A stretch of 64,000 nucleotides of DNA from Delphinapterus leucas (lineage: Eukaryota; Chordata; Mammalia; Artiodactyla; Monodontidae), in NCBI RefSeq assembly GCF_002288925.2, contig NW_022097993.1, positions 5,393,623 through 5,457,622 on the forward strand, in the 5' to 3' direction. The notes beneath the pieces are model-generated. The model was given only the letters and a program-made list of their open reading frames with translations. It did no database searches and had not been told where the DNA came from. The stretch's first letter is position 1. Each line of letters starts with the position of its first letter. The position numbers were made by a program, and so were the translations under genes. Positions 11,397 to 23,870 of this stretch are shown here, in pieces.

Positions 11397-12755
11397 AGGG
11401 GAGAGACCTTCAAGATGGTGGAGGAGTAAGATGTGGAGATCACCTTGCTCCCCATAAATACATCAAAGATACATCTACATGTGGAACAACTCCTACAAAA
11501 CACTTACTGAACACTGGCAGAAGACCTCAGACTTCCCCAAAGGCAAGAAAATCCCCACGTACCTGGGTAGGGCGAAAGGAAAAAACAGAGAGAAAAGAAT
11601 AGGGACGGGACCAGCACCTCTGGGAGGGACCTGTGAAGGAGGAAAAGTTTCCACACACTAGGAAGCCCCTTCACTGGCGGGGATGGGGGGAAGCTTCGGA
11701 GCCACGAAGGAAACGCAGCAACAGGGGTGCAGAGGGCAAAGTGGAGAGATTCCCGCACAAAGGAATGGTGCCGACCAGCACTCACCAGCCTGAGAGGCTT
11801 GCCTGATCAACCGCTGGGGCAGGTGGGGGGTGGGAGCTGAGGCTCAGGCTTTGGAGGTCAGACCCCAGGGCGAGGACTGGGGTTGGCTGCATGAACACAG
11901 CCTGAAGGGGGCTAGTGCACCACAGCTAGCCAGGAGTGTGGCCGGGAAAGAGTCTGGACCTGTGGAGAAGCAAAAGGCCTTTGTTTTGGGGGTGCGCGAG
12001 GAGAGGGGATTCCTTCCCAGTGTGCCCACACTAGCAGAGCACCAACTAAGTGAGCTCCAGAGATGGGTGCGAGCCGCGGCTATCAGCTTAGACCCCAGAG
12101 ATGGGCATGAAATGCCAAGGCTGCTGCCGCTACCACCAAGAATCCTGTATGCAAGCACAGGTCAATACCCGCAACATCCCAGGAGCCTGTGCAGCCCGCC
12201 ACTGCAAGGGTCCTAGGATCCAGGGACAACTTCCCCGGGAGAACACACAGCGCGCCTCAGGCTACTGCAATGTCACTCCGGCCTCTGTTGCCTCAGGCTT
12301 GCCCCGCAGTTCAATTTGACAACTGTAGCCCTCCCTCTCCCTGGCCTGAGTGAGCCAGAGCCGCTGAATCAGCTGCTGCTCTAACCTCCTATCGTCTGGG
12401 CAGGTAAGACTCCTGCAGGCAGCCTACACGCCGAGGCGGGGCCAAACCCAAAGCTGAGCCCCAGGAGCTGTGCAAACAAAGAAGAGGAAGGGAAATCTCT
12501 CCGTGCAGCCTCCACGCAGACTCAGGAGCAGCAGGCTAAATCCCCACAATCAATCTGATAAACCCTGCATCTGAAGAATACCTGAATAGACAACGAATGT
12601 TCCCAAAACTGAGGCGGTAGACTTTGAGAGCAACTGTAGAGTTGGGGTTTGCCTTCTGCATCTGATTTGTTTCTCGCTTTTTATTTATCTTAGTATAGTA
12701 TTTAGTGCTTATTATCATTGGTGGATTTGTTTATTGATTTGGTTGTTCTCTTCAT

Positions 12756-12804
<49 letters not shown>

Positions 12805-13416
12805 TAGTGTTTTTCCTTTTTCTCTTTTTTTGAGTGTGTATGTGTAAGCTTCTTTGTGTGATTTTTGTCTGCACAGGTTTGCTTTTACAAACCTAGGGTT
12901 GTCCTAGGTTTCTGTCTGTTCTTTTTTGTTTGTTTCTTTTCTCTCTTCCTTTTCTTCAGAGCAATGTAGCTGGCAGGGTCCTGGTGCTCCAGACCGGTGT
13001 CGGGCCTGAGACTTCGAGGTGGGAGGGCCACATCCTGGACACTGGACCACCAGAAACCTCCCGGCCCCACGTAATATCAATCAGTGAGAGCTCTCCCAGA
13101 GATCTTTGTCTAAACACAAAGACCCAGCTGCATCCAAGGGCCAGCAAGCTCCAGTGATGAACGCCCCATGCAAAACAACTAAAAAGACAGGAACACAACC
13201 ACACCCATTAGCAGAGAGGCTGCCTAAAGTCATAGTAAGTTCAAAGAAACTCCAAAACACATCACCAGACATGGCCCTGACCACCAGAAGAACAAGATAA
13301 AGTCCACCCAGCAGAACACAGGCACAAACCCACTGGGGGCAGGCACCAAAAATAACGGGAACTACGAACTTGCAGCCTGCCAAAAAGGAGACGCCAAAAA
13401 CAGTAAGTTAAACAAA
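11397..13416 (+). promoter_or_regulatory. L1 copy A 5' UTR (internal promoter region)
   Basis: About 2 kb, GC-rich in its first 1.1 kb and then T-rich. In L1 elements this region carries the internal Pol II promoter, so position implies the role; no specific factor site is claimed. Copy B aligns along its full length (40943-43239). Two open frames here (11830-12216 plus, 11844-12158 minus) are chance frames in GC-rich UTR. A (TA)n run at 12761-12806 is much longer than the matching site in copy B. Confidence 0.75.
12761..12806. repeat. (TA)n microsatellite in L1 5' UTR
   Basis: About 20 TA units. At the same place copy B has only a short tttatataaatatatatag stretch (about 42574-42590), so the array expanded in copy A after insertion or was present in its source. 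Confidence 0.95.
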
Positions 13417-14319
13417 ATGAGAGGACAGATATATATGCAGCAGATGAAGGAGCAAGGTAAAAACCCAATAGAACAAAAAAAATGAAGAGGAAATAGTCAG
13501 TCTACCTGAAAAAGAATACAGAGCAATGATAATAAGGATGATCCAAAACCTCGGAAACAGAATGGAGAAACTACAAGAAACGTTTAACAAGGACCTGGAA
13601 GAACTAAAGAGCAAACAAACAATGATGAACAACACAATAAGTGAAATTAAAAATATTCTAGAAGAAATCGATAGCAGAATAACTGAGGCAGAAGTACAGA
13701 GAAGTGACCTGGAAGATAAAATAGCGGAAATAACTACTGCAGAGCAGAATAAAGAAAAAAGAATGGAAAGAATTTAGGACAGTCTCAGAGAACTCTGGGA
13801 CAACATTAAATGCACCAATATTCAAAGTATAGGGGTCCCAGAAGAAGAAGAGAAAAAGAAAGGATCTGAGAAAATATTTCAAGAGATTATAGTTGAAAAC
13901 TTCCCTAATATGGGAAAGGAAATAGCCAATCAAGTCCAGGAAGCACAGAGAGTCCCATACTGGATAAACCCAAGGAGAAACAGGCCAAGACACATATTAA
14001 TCAACCTATAAAAATTTAAATTCAAACAAAAAATATTAAAAGCAGCAAGGGAAAAGCAACAAACAACACACAAGGGAAACCCCATAAGGATAACAGCTGA
14101 TCTTTCAGCAGAAACTCTCTAAGCCAGAAGGGAGGGGCAGGGCAAATTTAAAGTGATGAAAGGGAAAACCATACAATCAAGATTACTGGATCAAGATACC
14201 CAGAAAGCATCTCATTCAGATTCGACAGAGAAATTAAAACCTTTACAGACAAGCAAAAGTTAAGAGAATTCATCACCACAAAACCAGCTTTACAACAAAT
14301 GCTCAGGGAACTTCCCTAG
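13417..14319 (+). pseudogene. L1 copy A ORF1 relic (RNA-binding protein)
   Basis: ORF1 proteins are trimeric RNA-binding chaperones of the L1 RNP. The start is ATG at 13417 and the stop TAG at 14317-14319, in the same relative places as in copy B. The coiled-coil part is readable at 13526-13774 (MIQNLGNRMEKL... then SRITEAE, DLEDKI), followed by the RRM-like and C-terminal parts in broken frames (GVPEEEEKKKG, ITADLSAET). Disabling changes include an extra A in the run 13475-13482 (8 A versus 7 in copy B) and a TAG at 13775-13777 where copy B has GAG. Not translatable as a whole. Confidence 0.9.
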
Positions 14320-14377
14320 GCAGGAAACACCACAGAAGGTAAAAACCTACAATAACAGACCCAAAACAATTAAGAAA

Positions 14378-17300
14378 ATGGTAATAGGAACATACATAAC
14401 GATAATTACCTTAAATATAAATGGATTAAATGCTCCAACTAAAAGACATAGACTGGCTGAATGGATAGAGAAACAAGACCAGTATACATGCTATCTACAA
14501 GAGACCCACTTCAGACCTAGGGACAAACACAGACTGAAAGTGAGGGGATGGAAAAAGATATTCCATGCAAATGGAAATCAAAAGAAAGCTGGAGTAGCAA
14601 TACGCATACCATACAAAATAGAATTTAAAATAAAGAATGTTACAAGAGAAAAAGGAGGACACTATATAATGATCAAGGGATCAATCCAAGAAGAAGATAT
14701 AACAACTGTAAATATTTATGCACCCAACATAGGAGCACCTCAATACATAAGGCAAATGCTAACAGCTATAAAAGAGGAAATTGACAGTAACACAATAATA
14801 GTGGGAGAGTTTAATACCCCACTTTCACCAATGGACAGATCATCCAGACAGAAAATTAATAAGGAAACACAAGCATTAAATGACACAATAGACCAGATAG
14901 ATTTAACTGATGTTTATAGGACATTGCATCCAAAAACAGCAGATTACACTGTCTTCTCAAGTGCACATGAAACATTCGCCAGGACTGATAACATCTTGGG
15001 TCACAAATCAAGCCTCGGTAAACTTAAGAAAACTGAAATCATATCAAGCATCTTTTCCAACCACAACACTATGAGATTAGAAATCAATTACAGGGAAAAA
15101 AACATAAAAAAACACAAAAACATGGAGGCTAAACAATACAGTACTAAAAAATCAAGAGATCATTGAAGAAATCAAAGAGGAGATCAAAAAATACCGAGAG
15201 ACAAATTACAATGAAAACACGACGATCCAAAACATATGGGATGCAGCAAAAGCAGTTCTAAGAGGGAAGTTTAGAGCAAATAAACTGAATCTAACCTTAT
15301 CAAATAAAAAATAAAAATCAAATAATCTAACCTTACACCTAAAGGAACTAGAGAAAGAAGAACAAACAAAACCCAAAGTTAGTAGAAGGAAAGAAATCAT
15401 AAAGATCAGAGCAGAAATAAATGAAATAGAAACAAAGAAAACAGTAGCAAAGATCAATAAAACTAAAAGCTGGTTCTTTGAGAAGACAAACAAATTTGAT
15501 AAAACTTTAGCCAGACTCATCAAGAGGGAGAGAGACAGACACCACAGAAATACAAAGCATCCTAAGAGACTACTACAGGCAACTCTATGCCAATAAAATG
15601 GAAAACCTGGAAGAAATGAACAAATTCTTAGAAAGGTATAACCTTCCAAGACTGAACCAGGAAGAAATACAAAATATGAACAGATCAATCGCAAGTAATG
15701 AAATTTAAAGTGTGATTAAAAATCTTCCAACAAGCAAAAGTCCAGGAACAGATGGCTTCACAGGTGAATTCTATCAAACATTTAGAGAAGAGCTAACACC
15801 TATCCTTCTCAAGCTCTTCCAAAATAAAACAGAGGGAGGAACACTCCAAAACTCATTCTATGAGGCCACCATCACCCTGATATCAAAACCAGACAAAGAT
15901 ACTACAAAAAAAAGAAAATTATAAACCAGTATCACTGATGAATAGAGATGCAAAAATTCTCAGCAAAACACTAGCACAAATAATTCAAAAACACATTAAA
16001 AGGATCATACACCTTGATCAAGTGGGATTTATCCCAGGGACGCAAGGATTCTCCAATATACGCAAATCAATCAATGTGATACACCATGTTAACAAATTGA
16101 AAAATAAAAACCATACGATCTCAATAGATGCCAGAAAACATTTTGACAAAATTCAACCCCCATTTATGATAAAAACTCTAGAAAGTGGGCCTAGAGGGAA
16201 CCTACCTCAACGTATTAAAGGCCATATACGACAGACCCACAGCAGACATCTTCCTCAATGGTGAAAAACTGAAACCATTTCCACTAAGATCAGGAAAAAG
16301 ACAAGGATGTCCTCTCACTGTTATTATTCAACACAGTTTTGGAGTCCTACCCACGGCAATCAGAGAAGAAAATGAAATAAAAGTAATACAGATTGGAAAA
16401 GAAGAAGTAAAACTGTCACTGTTTGCAGATGACATGATACTATACATAGAGAATTCTAAAGATGCCACCAGAAAACTACTAGAGCTAAATAATGAATTTG
16501 GTAAAGTTTCAGGATACAAAATTTATGCACAGAAATCTCTTGCATTCCTATACACTAACAACGAAAGATCAGAAAGAGAAATTAAGGAAACAATCCCATT
16601 CACCACTGTAACAAAAAGAATAAAATACCTAGGAATAAACCTGCCTAAGGAGACAAGAGACCTGTATGCAGAAAACTGTAAGACACTGATGAAAGAAATT
16701 AAAGACAATACAAACAGATGGAGAGATACACCATGTTCTTGGTTTACAATGATTAACATTATGAAAGTGACTATACTACCCAAAGCAATCTACACATTCA
16801 ATGCAATCCCTATCAAACTACCAAAGGCATTTTTCAGATAACTAAAACAAAAAATTTCTCAATTTGTATGGAAACACAAAAGACCCCGAATAGGCAAAGC
16901 AATCTTGAGAAAGAAAAACAGAGCAGGAGGAATCAGGCTCCCTCACTTCAAACTATACCACAAAGCTACAGTAATCAAGACAGTATGGTACTGGCACAAA
17001 AACAGAAATACAGATCAATGGAACAGGATAGAAAGCTCAGAGCTTAACCCACACAATGTGGTCACCTTATCTTTAATAAAGGAAGCAAGAATATACAAGA
17101 GAGAAGAGACAGCCTCTTCAATAAGTGGGGCTGGGAAATCTGGACAGCTACATGTAAACGAATGTAATTAGAACACTTCCTAACACCATACACAAAAAAA
17201 AAACCTCGGAAGGATTAAAGACTTAAACGTAAGGTCAGAAACTATTAAACTCTTAGAGGAAAACATAGCTAAAACACTCTATGACATAAATCATAGAAAG

Positions 17301-18129
17301 ATCCTTTTTCAGCCTAGAGAAACGGAAATAAAAACAGAAATAAATTAATGGGACCTAATGAATCTTAAAAGCTTTTGCACAGCAAAGGAAACCATAAACA
17401 AGATGAAAAGACAACCCTCAGAATGGGAGAAAATATTCGCAAATGAATCAACAGACAATGGATTAATCTCTAAAATATACAAGCAGCTCATGCAGCTCAA
17501 TATCAAAAAAAAACCAACCCAATCCAAAAATGGGCAGAAGACCTAAATAGACATTTCTCCAAAGAAGATATACAGATTGCCAACAAACACAAGAAAGAAT
17601 GCTCAACATCATTAATCATTAGAGAAATGCAAATCAAAACTACAATGAGATATCATCTCACACCAGTCAGCATGGCCATCATCAAAAAATCTACAAACAA
17701 TAAATGCTGGAGAGGGTGTGGAGAAAAGGAAACCCTCTTGCGCTGTCGGTGGGAATGTAAATTGATACAACCACTATCAGAACAGTATGGAGGTTCCTTA
17801 AAAAACTAAAAACAGAACTACAATATGACCCAGCAATCCCACTACTGGGCATATACCCTGAGAAAACTGTAATTCAAAACGACTCATGTACCACATGGCT
17901 CATTGCAGCACTATTTACAGTAGCCAGGACATGGAAGCAACCTAAATGTCCATCGACAGATGAATGGATAAATAAGATGTGGCACATATATACAATGGAA
18001 TATTACTCAGCCATAGAAACAAATGAAATTGAGTTATTTGTAGTGACGTGGATGGACCTAGAGTCTGTCATACAGAGTGAAGTAAGTCCGAAAGAGAAAA
18101 ACAAATACCATATGCTAACACATATGTAA
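14378..18129 (+). pseudogene. L1 copy A ORF2 relic (endonuclease-reverse transcriptase)
   Basis: ORF2 nicks target DNA and primes reverse transcription. The first open segment (14378-15166, 262 codons) is the APE-type endonuclease: TLNINGLN (catalytic Asn), LQETHF (Glu), a changed GEFNTPLS where GDFN is normal (GAG at 14807-14809, about residue 144), and RTDNILGH. It ends by frameshift in an A-rich tract near 15100. The reverse-transcriptase part is in pieces: FTGEFYQTF (15712-15924), [11 protein letters not shown] (15938-16264), then RQGCPL and an intact FADD (16422-16433) at 16185-16841. The Cys-rich C-terminal region follows (17627-17809), ending at TAA 18127-18129. Multiple shifts and the endonuclease change make it inactive. 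Confidence 0.93.
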
Positions 18130-18532
18130 TCTAAAATAAAAAACAAATGGTTTCAATGAACCTAGGCACAGGACAGGAATAAATATGCAGAGGTAGAGAA
18201 TGGACTTGAGGACACGGGGAGGGGGAAGGGTAAAGTGGAACGAAGTGAAAGAGTAGCATTGACATATATACACTACTAAATGTAAAATAGATAGCTAGTG
18301 GGAAGCAGCTGCATAGCACAGGGAGATCAGCTTGGTGGTCTGTGACCACCTAGAGGGGTGGGATAGGGAGGGTGGGAGGGAGGCACATAAGGGAGGGGAT
18401 ATGGGGATATATATACACATATAGCTGATTCACTTGTTTTACAGCAGAGGCTAACACAACATTGTAAGGTGACTTTGCTCCAATAAAGATATTAAAAATA
18501 ATGAAAAGTTTAAAAAATAAAGTAAAAAAAAA
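18130..18532 (+). other. L1 copy A 3' UTR with G-tracts
   Basis: Contains the G-rich polypurine tract typical of L1 3' UTRs, with closely spaced GGG/GGGG runs at 18212-18230 and 18355-18408. It then runs through ctgattcacttg and aacacaacattgtaa to aataaagatatta and the A-rich tail. The same 3' UTR type is in copies B and C and in the nested piece at 24549. Confidence 0.85.
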
Positions 18533-18547
18533 TAAAAGTGCCATTAT

Positions 18548-18914
18548 CAAAAAAAAATGGTTAATCATAATATCCACATCACATTGAATTAAGAGTAGAT
18601 TAAGGAGTTACTTTTTTAATCCTAGGAATAATACCAGAATGTAATACTAATATCCATTAGAGTTCTGATCAGGTAATAATTTTTCTAAGTTTTGAGCAGT
18701 AATATGATTAAGACAAAAAAATCACCTATATAAAATATTTAAACTACAGTACCACAACTTTAAGTAAACTAAAAGTGAAAAAAAACTGTGAGAAAAAAAA
18801 ATCTACTAAATATGACAAAAGAGTTAATGGTGCTAGTCAAAAAGCACTTAAATCAGTTAAAATATTATTGAGTACCCAATGATTAACAGCAAAATATTAA
18901 TAGATAATTCATAC
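18548..18914. other. AT-rich spacer
   Basis: Noncoding, with several A-runs; nothing recognised. Confidence 0.4.
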
Positions 18915-19154
18915 AGAAGTAAACAGAGATAATACACCCTACTATATATAAAATAGATAACTAATAGGGACCTACCGTATAGCACAGGGAACTCTACTTA
19001 TACTCTGTAATGGCCTATATAGGAAAAGAATCTAAAGAGTGGATATATGTATACGTATAGCTGATTCACTTTGCTGTACACTTGAAACTAACACAACATT
19101 GTAAATCAACTATACGGCAATAAAAATATTAAAAGAAAGAAGTAGACAGAAATA
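18915..19154 (+). mobile_element. Short 5'-truncated L1 3' end with 17-bp TSD
   Basis: Only about 206 bp of L1 3' UTR is present: tagcacagggaactctact, ctctgtaatggcctatat, ctgattcactttgctgtaca, aacacaacattgtaaatcaa and a tail with aataaaaatatt. This 3' UTR differs from that of copies A-C, so it comes from another artiodactyl-type L1 subfamily. TSD: agaagtaaacagagata (18915-18931) and agaagtagacagaaata (19138-19154), 15 of 17 bases equal. Confidence 0.9.
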
Positions 19155-19294
19155 GTAGATACAGTAAATATATATTAAAAAATGTTCTACACCTCAAAAT
19201 AACCAAATTTAAATTAAAACAAGGTATCACCTCATTAAATTGGAATATAATATTTAAATAATGTGAACGAATGAAAATACTGTATATTTACACT

Positions 19295-19523
19295 GAAACT
19301 GTATTTTTTTTTTTTTGCGGTACACGGGCCTCTCACTGTTGTGGCCTCTCCCGTTGCGGAGCACAGGCTCCAGACGCGCAGGCTCAGCGGCCATGGCTCA
19401 CGGGCCCACCCGCTCCGCGGCATGTGGGATCTTCCCGGACTGGGGCACGAACCCGTGTCCCCTGCATCGGCAGGCAGACTCTCAACCACTGCGCCACCAG
19501 GGAAGCCCGAAACTGTATTTTTT
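19295..19523 (-). mobile_element. CHR SINE, antisense, perfect 15-bp TSD
   Basis: Full young-type CHR SINE (19310-19508), tail as a T-run at the left, gcggtacacgggcctctcac next, and the tRNA-like head ending gcgccaccagggaagccc at the right. TSD gaaactgtatttttt at 19295-19309 and 19509-19523 is perfect, which suggests recent insertion. Box B is visible in antisense (gggcacgaacccgtg). Confidence 0.97.
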
Positions 19524-21042
19524 AAACAGCTAAATACCCAGCAATGTAGGAACAGTAAGAGTAGGTTGTATCCATTAAATAAGTACCATAAATATTAAAA
19601 TTATATAATAACACAGAATACTTATAATACACAGCAGAAAAGTATAAAAAATAATGGTGTAAAAAACTGATGGTTTTAAAAATAAATTTTTTAAATGTGT
19701 GTATATTAACAATGACCAGGAAGGAAATTTTAAGTTTCTAAAGAAGAAGGATTGTGAAAATTAATTCAGTGTAATTTGAGAGTTGTACTGATGTTGACAT
19801 TTCTGTTTAAAAAGCTCAATAAATCATGAATTTAAGAAGCCAATTAGATTGATATAAATGTAACTCATATACTGCTATACATCTGAGACATACAAATTTT
19901 TACCTTATGAAAAGATATGAAAGATAAGACTCCTATTTTGACAGATCCTCTAATGCATTCCAAATATGATATAAAGGAAAATTAGATATAAAATAAACTT
20001 TTCCAGGGACACTGATTATAAACACTAGTTTCCAATGAAAACTTAAGGCTATGCAGCAAAGTAAATTTTCCAGACTAGTGGGTAGGTGGCAGAAATCATA
20101 TTTAAAAAAAAACAAGACAAGCTCTAATTTAATAAAACTTTGAAAAAGCCTTGTTCTGTTGGCTTCAATGACTTGGTTTATAGATTGTGATGAGCAGGTT
20201 CTTACACACTGGCTAAGGGCTCTGCAGCCCATGAGCAATGAGGTTCAAGTCACTATCAAGATGACAAGGCCAGTGAGCAGCAGGAGAAGGCACTGCCCGA
20301 GTGAGGGACAGGAGCGCTGCCTAGTGCAGCCCTGAAGAACACGGTAAGCCACGGGATACGTGAGATCGCTTCCCGTGTTACCTGAGCTCTGGGCTCTAAA
20401 AGCCAGTCTGCTTGCATTATTCTGGCCTATTTCAGGGAGGAGAAGAAAAGAAAAAGAATGAAAAAGTAAAATCGAGTTTCAAGAAGAATCAAAACATTGT
20501 CAGAGTAGTTAAGAGTAAGACTAGAGAAATAAGAAGAGGTTGTAGAGCCTACAAAGGCTAAGCTAATTATTGCTCTGAATATGGCACATGGCAGACTTCC
20601 TTCAAGATGGTACAGATTCATAGGGAATGAACAGAGAGCAGGCCAAGTCCAGAGACAACCCAGCTGGCCATTAATGACAGTCAGAACTCAGGTCTGCAGA
20701 GGTGTAAACAGAAAGGCAACTCTGATGAGGATTCAGGTGGCTAAGGTTACCCTGGATGTACGAATTGAAATCTAGGGATCCTAAGCTCAAGGATGCCCCT
20801 CGCCCCTCAGGGAACTATAGCATTCAATCCTCACAAAGGGAGACATCTTTCAGAAAGATGCAGGAGACTGTCAGGAAGGTCAACTTAACCCACAGGGTGC
20901 GAGAAAGTGTTGTCTTTATTACCTATATTTTTTTCAGTACCTGAGTTATACCAAGGATAATGTACATATAGTAATAATAAAACTGAGCTACAGATAAAAT
21001 GCTGGAAAGCAGGAATATTTTAAAAAGTAAAAACAAATAAAC

Positions 21043-21047
<5 letters not shown>

Positions 21048-21076
<29 letters not shown>
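21048..21076. repeat. (CA)n microsatellite
   Basis: About 14 CA units, uninterrupted. Confidence 0.95.
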
Positions 21077-21403
21077 CAGTGTCATCCAGCGACAAATACA
21101 GGATGAATTACAGCTTCACTCAATAACATGATCAGATCTTACAGACATAACATTTTTCTCAACACATTAAAGAATATTTAGGGTATTTTATTTGCAAAAA
21201 GTTCAAAAACAGACAAAGCTAAACTATATTCTTTAGAAACACATGCACAGGTAATATAACTATTTCAAAAAAGAAGGTTATTGGTGTAAAAGTCAGAAAA
21301 GTGTTTATGTCTGGTGGAGAGGGGGTGCCGGTCAAATTTTATTTCTTGACCTGGGGTGGTGGTTACATGGGTGTTCATTTCTAACCATCTGTTAAAATGT
21401 GAA

Positions 21404-21438
21404 TGTGTGTGTGTGTGCGCGTGCGTGTGTGTGTGTGT
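21404..21438. repeat. (TG)n microsatellite with CG interruptions
   Basis: Alternating purine-pyrimidine tract interrupted by gcgcgtgcg; all steps alternate, so it can in principle adopt Z-form DNA. Confidence 0.95.
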
Positions 21439-23340
21439 AACAAAGCACTTTTCTGTATATGTTATTTGGAAAGAAGAGGCCTAAAATTTAATAATGCCGC
21501 CATCATACTCTTGCAAATGCAAGAGAACATGACAGAAACTGAGCCCGGGAATGTGTGGGTCAGTATAAAGGGCCAGCCACTAAGAAGCTTGGTAGAAGAC
21601 CCGGGCCTTTAGCACATTCGACAGTGAGTCTTCTTGTGAGATGACACTGAGCAGCATTTTAATGAGGAGAATAAAATAGGTGTCCCTGTCTACTAAACTC
21701 AAGTAGAAAACCATATGGGAAAAGCATGTACAGATTTGATGTTTGGGTGTACACTCTTTTGGATACTTCTGACAGATTTTGCCCATGGTCTGAATCTAGA
21801 ATTTTGGCTGACATGGTGTTGTTTCACTTAGCCACTCCACTGTCCCTTCGCCACCCCACAGGGAAAGGGAGCAACTAGGAATTTGTTTACAGCTGGAACA
21901 CGGTCTAGCTCTTTTTAAGGCTCCACCCATCTTTTAATCAGCATTCCCTGTAATTGGCCCCTTGTTCTTCTATAGATGAGAAAACAAAAGATAAACTGAT
22001 AGTGATTATAAAAAATGGAAGCGATGTTGGCTTCTCTAAGGTACTGATAACTTCTTTTATGTATTCAGGATGCAGGAAAGTCAGAGTCTGGGGTCAAAGG
22101 TAACAGCAGTAACAGTCTGGGAGGTTGTGTCAGGAGAGGCGCATGGGAATGCCTGGGATGATTTCCTCTGACTCCTGGGGCTTGATCTGATTTTGTTTCT
22201 CCTCATCTAGGTCTCCACTTTAATTTGGTCTGTGGGCTGATTTCTACTGAGCTGAAGGAGATTCATTGTCCATCAGCGGCCAAAACTAATATCCAAATGT
22301 GCCCTCACTATGTACAAGGCTGCTCAGAGCTCTGTAGGGTGTCTCCATAATACCTTTTAGGTCACATCTTTGAACACTTTAAGTATGGAGCTAATATTTT
22401 ATGACCAAGACATTTTTATTAACAAAAAGTGTTACTGCTTCTTTTTCTTAGTGGTATTTTAGACTATGAAATTCTCTTATTTATAAAAGTTTGCTTTGTT
22501 TTGCTCTTGATTTCCATTTATTCTAGTGTAGCAACTCATCACTTACTCCTTTCCATTCTCACAATTTCTGTATACTATCTTGCTGTCTTCATTAGGTAGC
22601 TTCGGTTTTATGGTTTCCTCCTTACCCATACATAGCAATGTGCGTTGTTATTCTCCCTTCTGTAGGCACTTAACTGTAAATACAATTAACTTCCTAAATA
22701 ATATAAGTAGCTGAACTAAGCTAAAATACTACCTTGCCTAGATGTTTTAATACACTGTCAACCTGACTTTGGCTTCTTATTCATTCTCTTGTAAGCAGAT
22801 ATTTTAAATTATTAATAGTAAATATTTAAACAACTGTTGGCAAATTTTGAGCCTAAAATTTATCATTTCATAATTAAATAACCCATATCCAATTCTATTC
22901 AATCCAATTTGATTCTGTTATTTAGAATACTAAATCAAAGCTTTACATCAAATAAGAGCCAGAGATGGATTGTCAATACAAGTACTCTAACATGACTTCA
23001 AGTAAGCGTTTAAACAGTTTATTCCCTAAGTGATGTTTTGAGCTGTAAACTTATTGCAGTTGTGAATACCAATGCTTGGAATACTCTAGTGTTTAATGTT
23101 CAATTCCAACTTGTCCTAATGAAATTCTCACCATCATCTGAATACTGTCATCATCGTATTTATCTTTTAAAGACTACATTTGCTTACTCCTTCACGCTAT
23201 AATTCATATAACAGCTCTTTTTCACAAAAAATCAAAGACTGTACTTATTACCTGGTTAGAGACTACAGAGAATAAAAAATAAACATTAACTTTGTTATTC
23301 AACGTAAACTCCCAGGCACCATTATAATTCTGTGCATTAT

Positions 23341-23614
23341 TACAGATCTTCCTTGACTTACAATGGGGTTACATCCCAATAAATCCATTGTAGTTGAAAA
23401 TATCATTAAGTCGAACATGCATTTAATATACCAAACCAACCAAATATCATAGCTTATGCTAGCCCACCTCAAACGTGCACAGAACATTTGCATTAGTTTA
23501 CAGTTGGGCAAAATCATTTAACACAAAGCCTGTTTTACAATAGTGTTGAATATCTCATGTAGTTTATTGAATACTCTACTGAAAGTGAAAAACAGAATGG
23601 TTATATATGGGTAA
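23341..23614 (+). repeat. Tigger-type (TcMar) DNA transposon fragment
   Basis: Starts cagatcttccttgacttaca and continues with tggggttacatcccaataaa, tcgaacatgcatttaatata, cagttgggcaaaatcattta and gaatatctcatgtagtttat, in the order of a mammalian nonautonomous Tigger element. The right third and right terminal inverted repeat are missing, replaced by L1 copy E. Old; no coding capacity. Exact subfamily not fixed. Confidence 0.7.
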
Positions 23615-23799
23615 ATCACTAAGAACTTCAACAAGGAGAAAATATGAGAAAGTTCATAACAGAAGTAACAGACCTGAAGAATACAATAACTGAATTGAAA
23701 AATACACTAGAGGAGTATATGAACCAGTAGACTATATGAACAGCAGACTATATGAACCAGGAAAGGATCATGAAGGCAGAGGAACTCACCCAATCAGAG

Positions 23800-23870
23800 C
23801 AAGGAAAGAAAGAAAGAGAAGGAAGGAGGAAGGGAGGGAGGGAGAAGGGGGGAGGAAGAAAAAAGTGAAG
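23800..23870 (+). repeat. Purine-rich simple repeat (GAAA/GGAA/GGGA)
   Basis: Imperfect GAAA, GGAA and GGGA units lie inside the ORF1 relic of L1 copy E, where normal ORF1 has an A/G-rich coding stretch. It probably expanded from that stretch. Confidence 0.8.

Larger units (their letters stand above)
11383..18547 (+). mobile_element. L1 copy A, near full-length LINE with TSDs
   Basis: A sense-strand L1 of about 7.1 kb. It opens ggggagagaccttcaagatg and continues with a GC-rich 5' UTR (to 13416), ORF1 relic, ORF2 relic, a G-rich 3' UTR (from 18130) and an A-rich tail after aataaagatattaaaa. Flanks share aaaa(gt)gccattat (ending 11396 and 18547), a TSD of about 13 bp with one indel. The same subfamily supplies copies B and C. 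Length and 5' end suggest reverse transcription ran to completion. Both ORFs are broken by frameshifts and stops, so it is immobile, though the 5' UTR could still act as a promoter. Confidence 0.95.
19524..23340. other. Spacer, 3.8 kb, no gene recognised
   Basis: Mostly AT-rich unique-looking DNA. It holds two dinucleotide arrays (21048-21076, 21404-21438). A GC-richer patch at 20240-20420 contains a gtaagc donor-like site but no convincing open exon. Frames of 60-100 codons on both strands match nothing I know. Confidence 0.45.

Noticed and set aside
11830..12216. 128-codon open frame in GC-rich DNA
   Set aside because: It lies in the 5' UTR of L1 copy A, and the aligned region of copy B is not open in the same way, so it is not a conserved protein.
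15206..15694. 162-codon minus-strand frame rich in Phe, Leu and Ser, resembling a membrane protein
   Set aside because: It is the complement of the A-rich ORF2 of L1 copy A. The hydrophobic look comes from reading T-rich DNA.
20240..20420. GC-richer patch with a gtaagc donor-like site as a possible promoter or first exon
   Set aside because: No CpG cluster, no TATA-like layout and no open frame leading into the donor.
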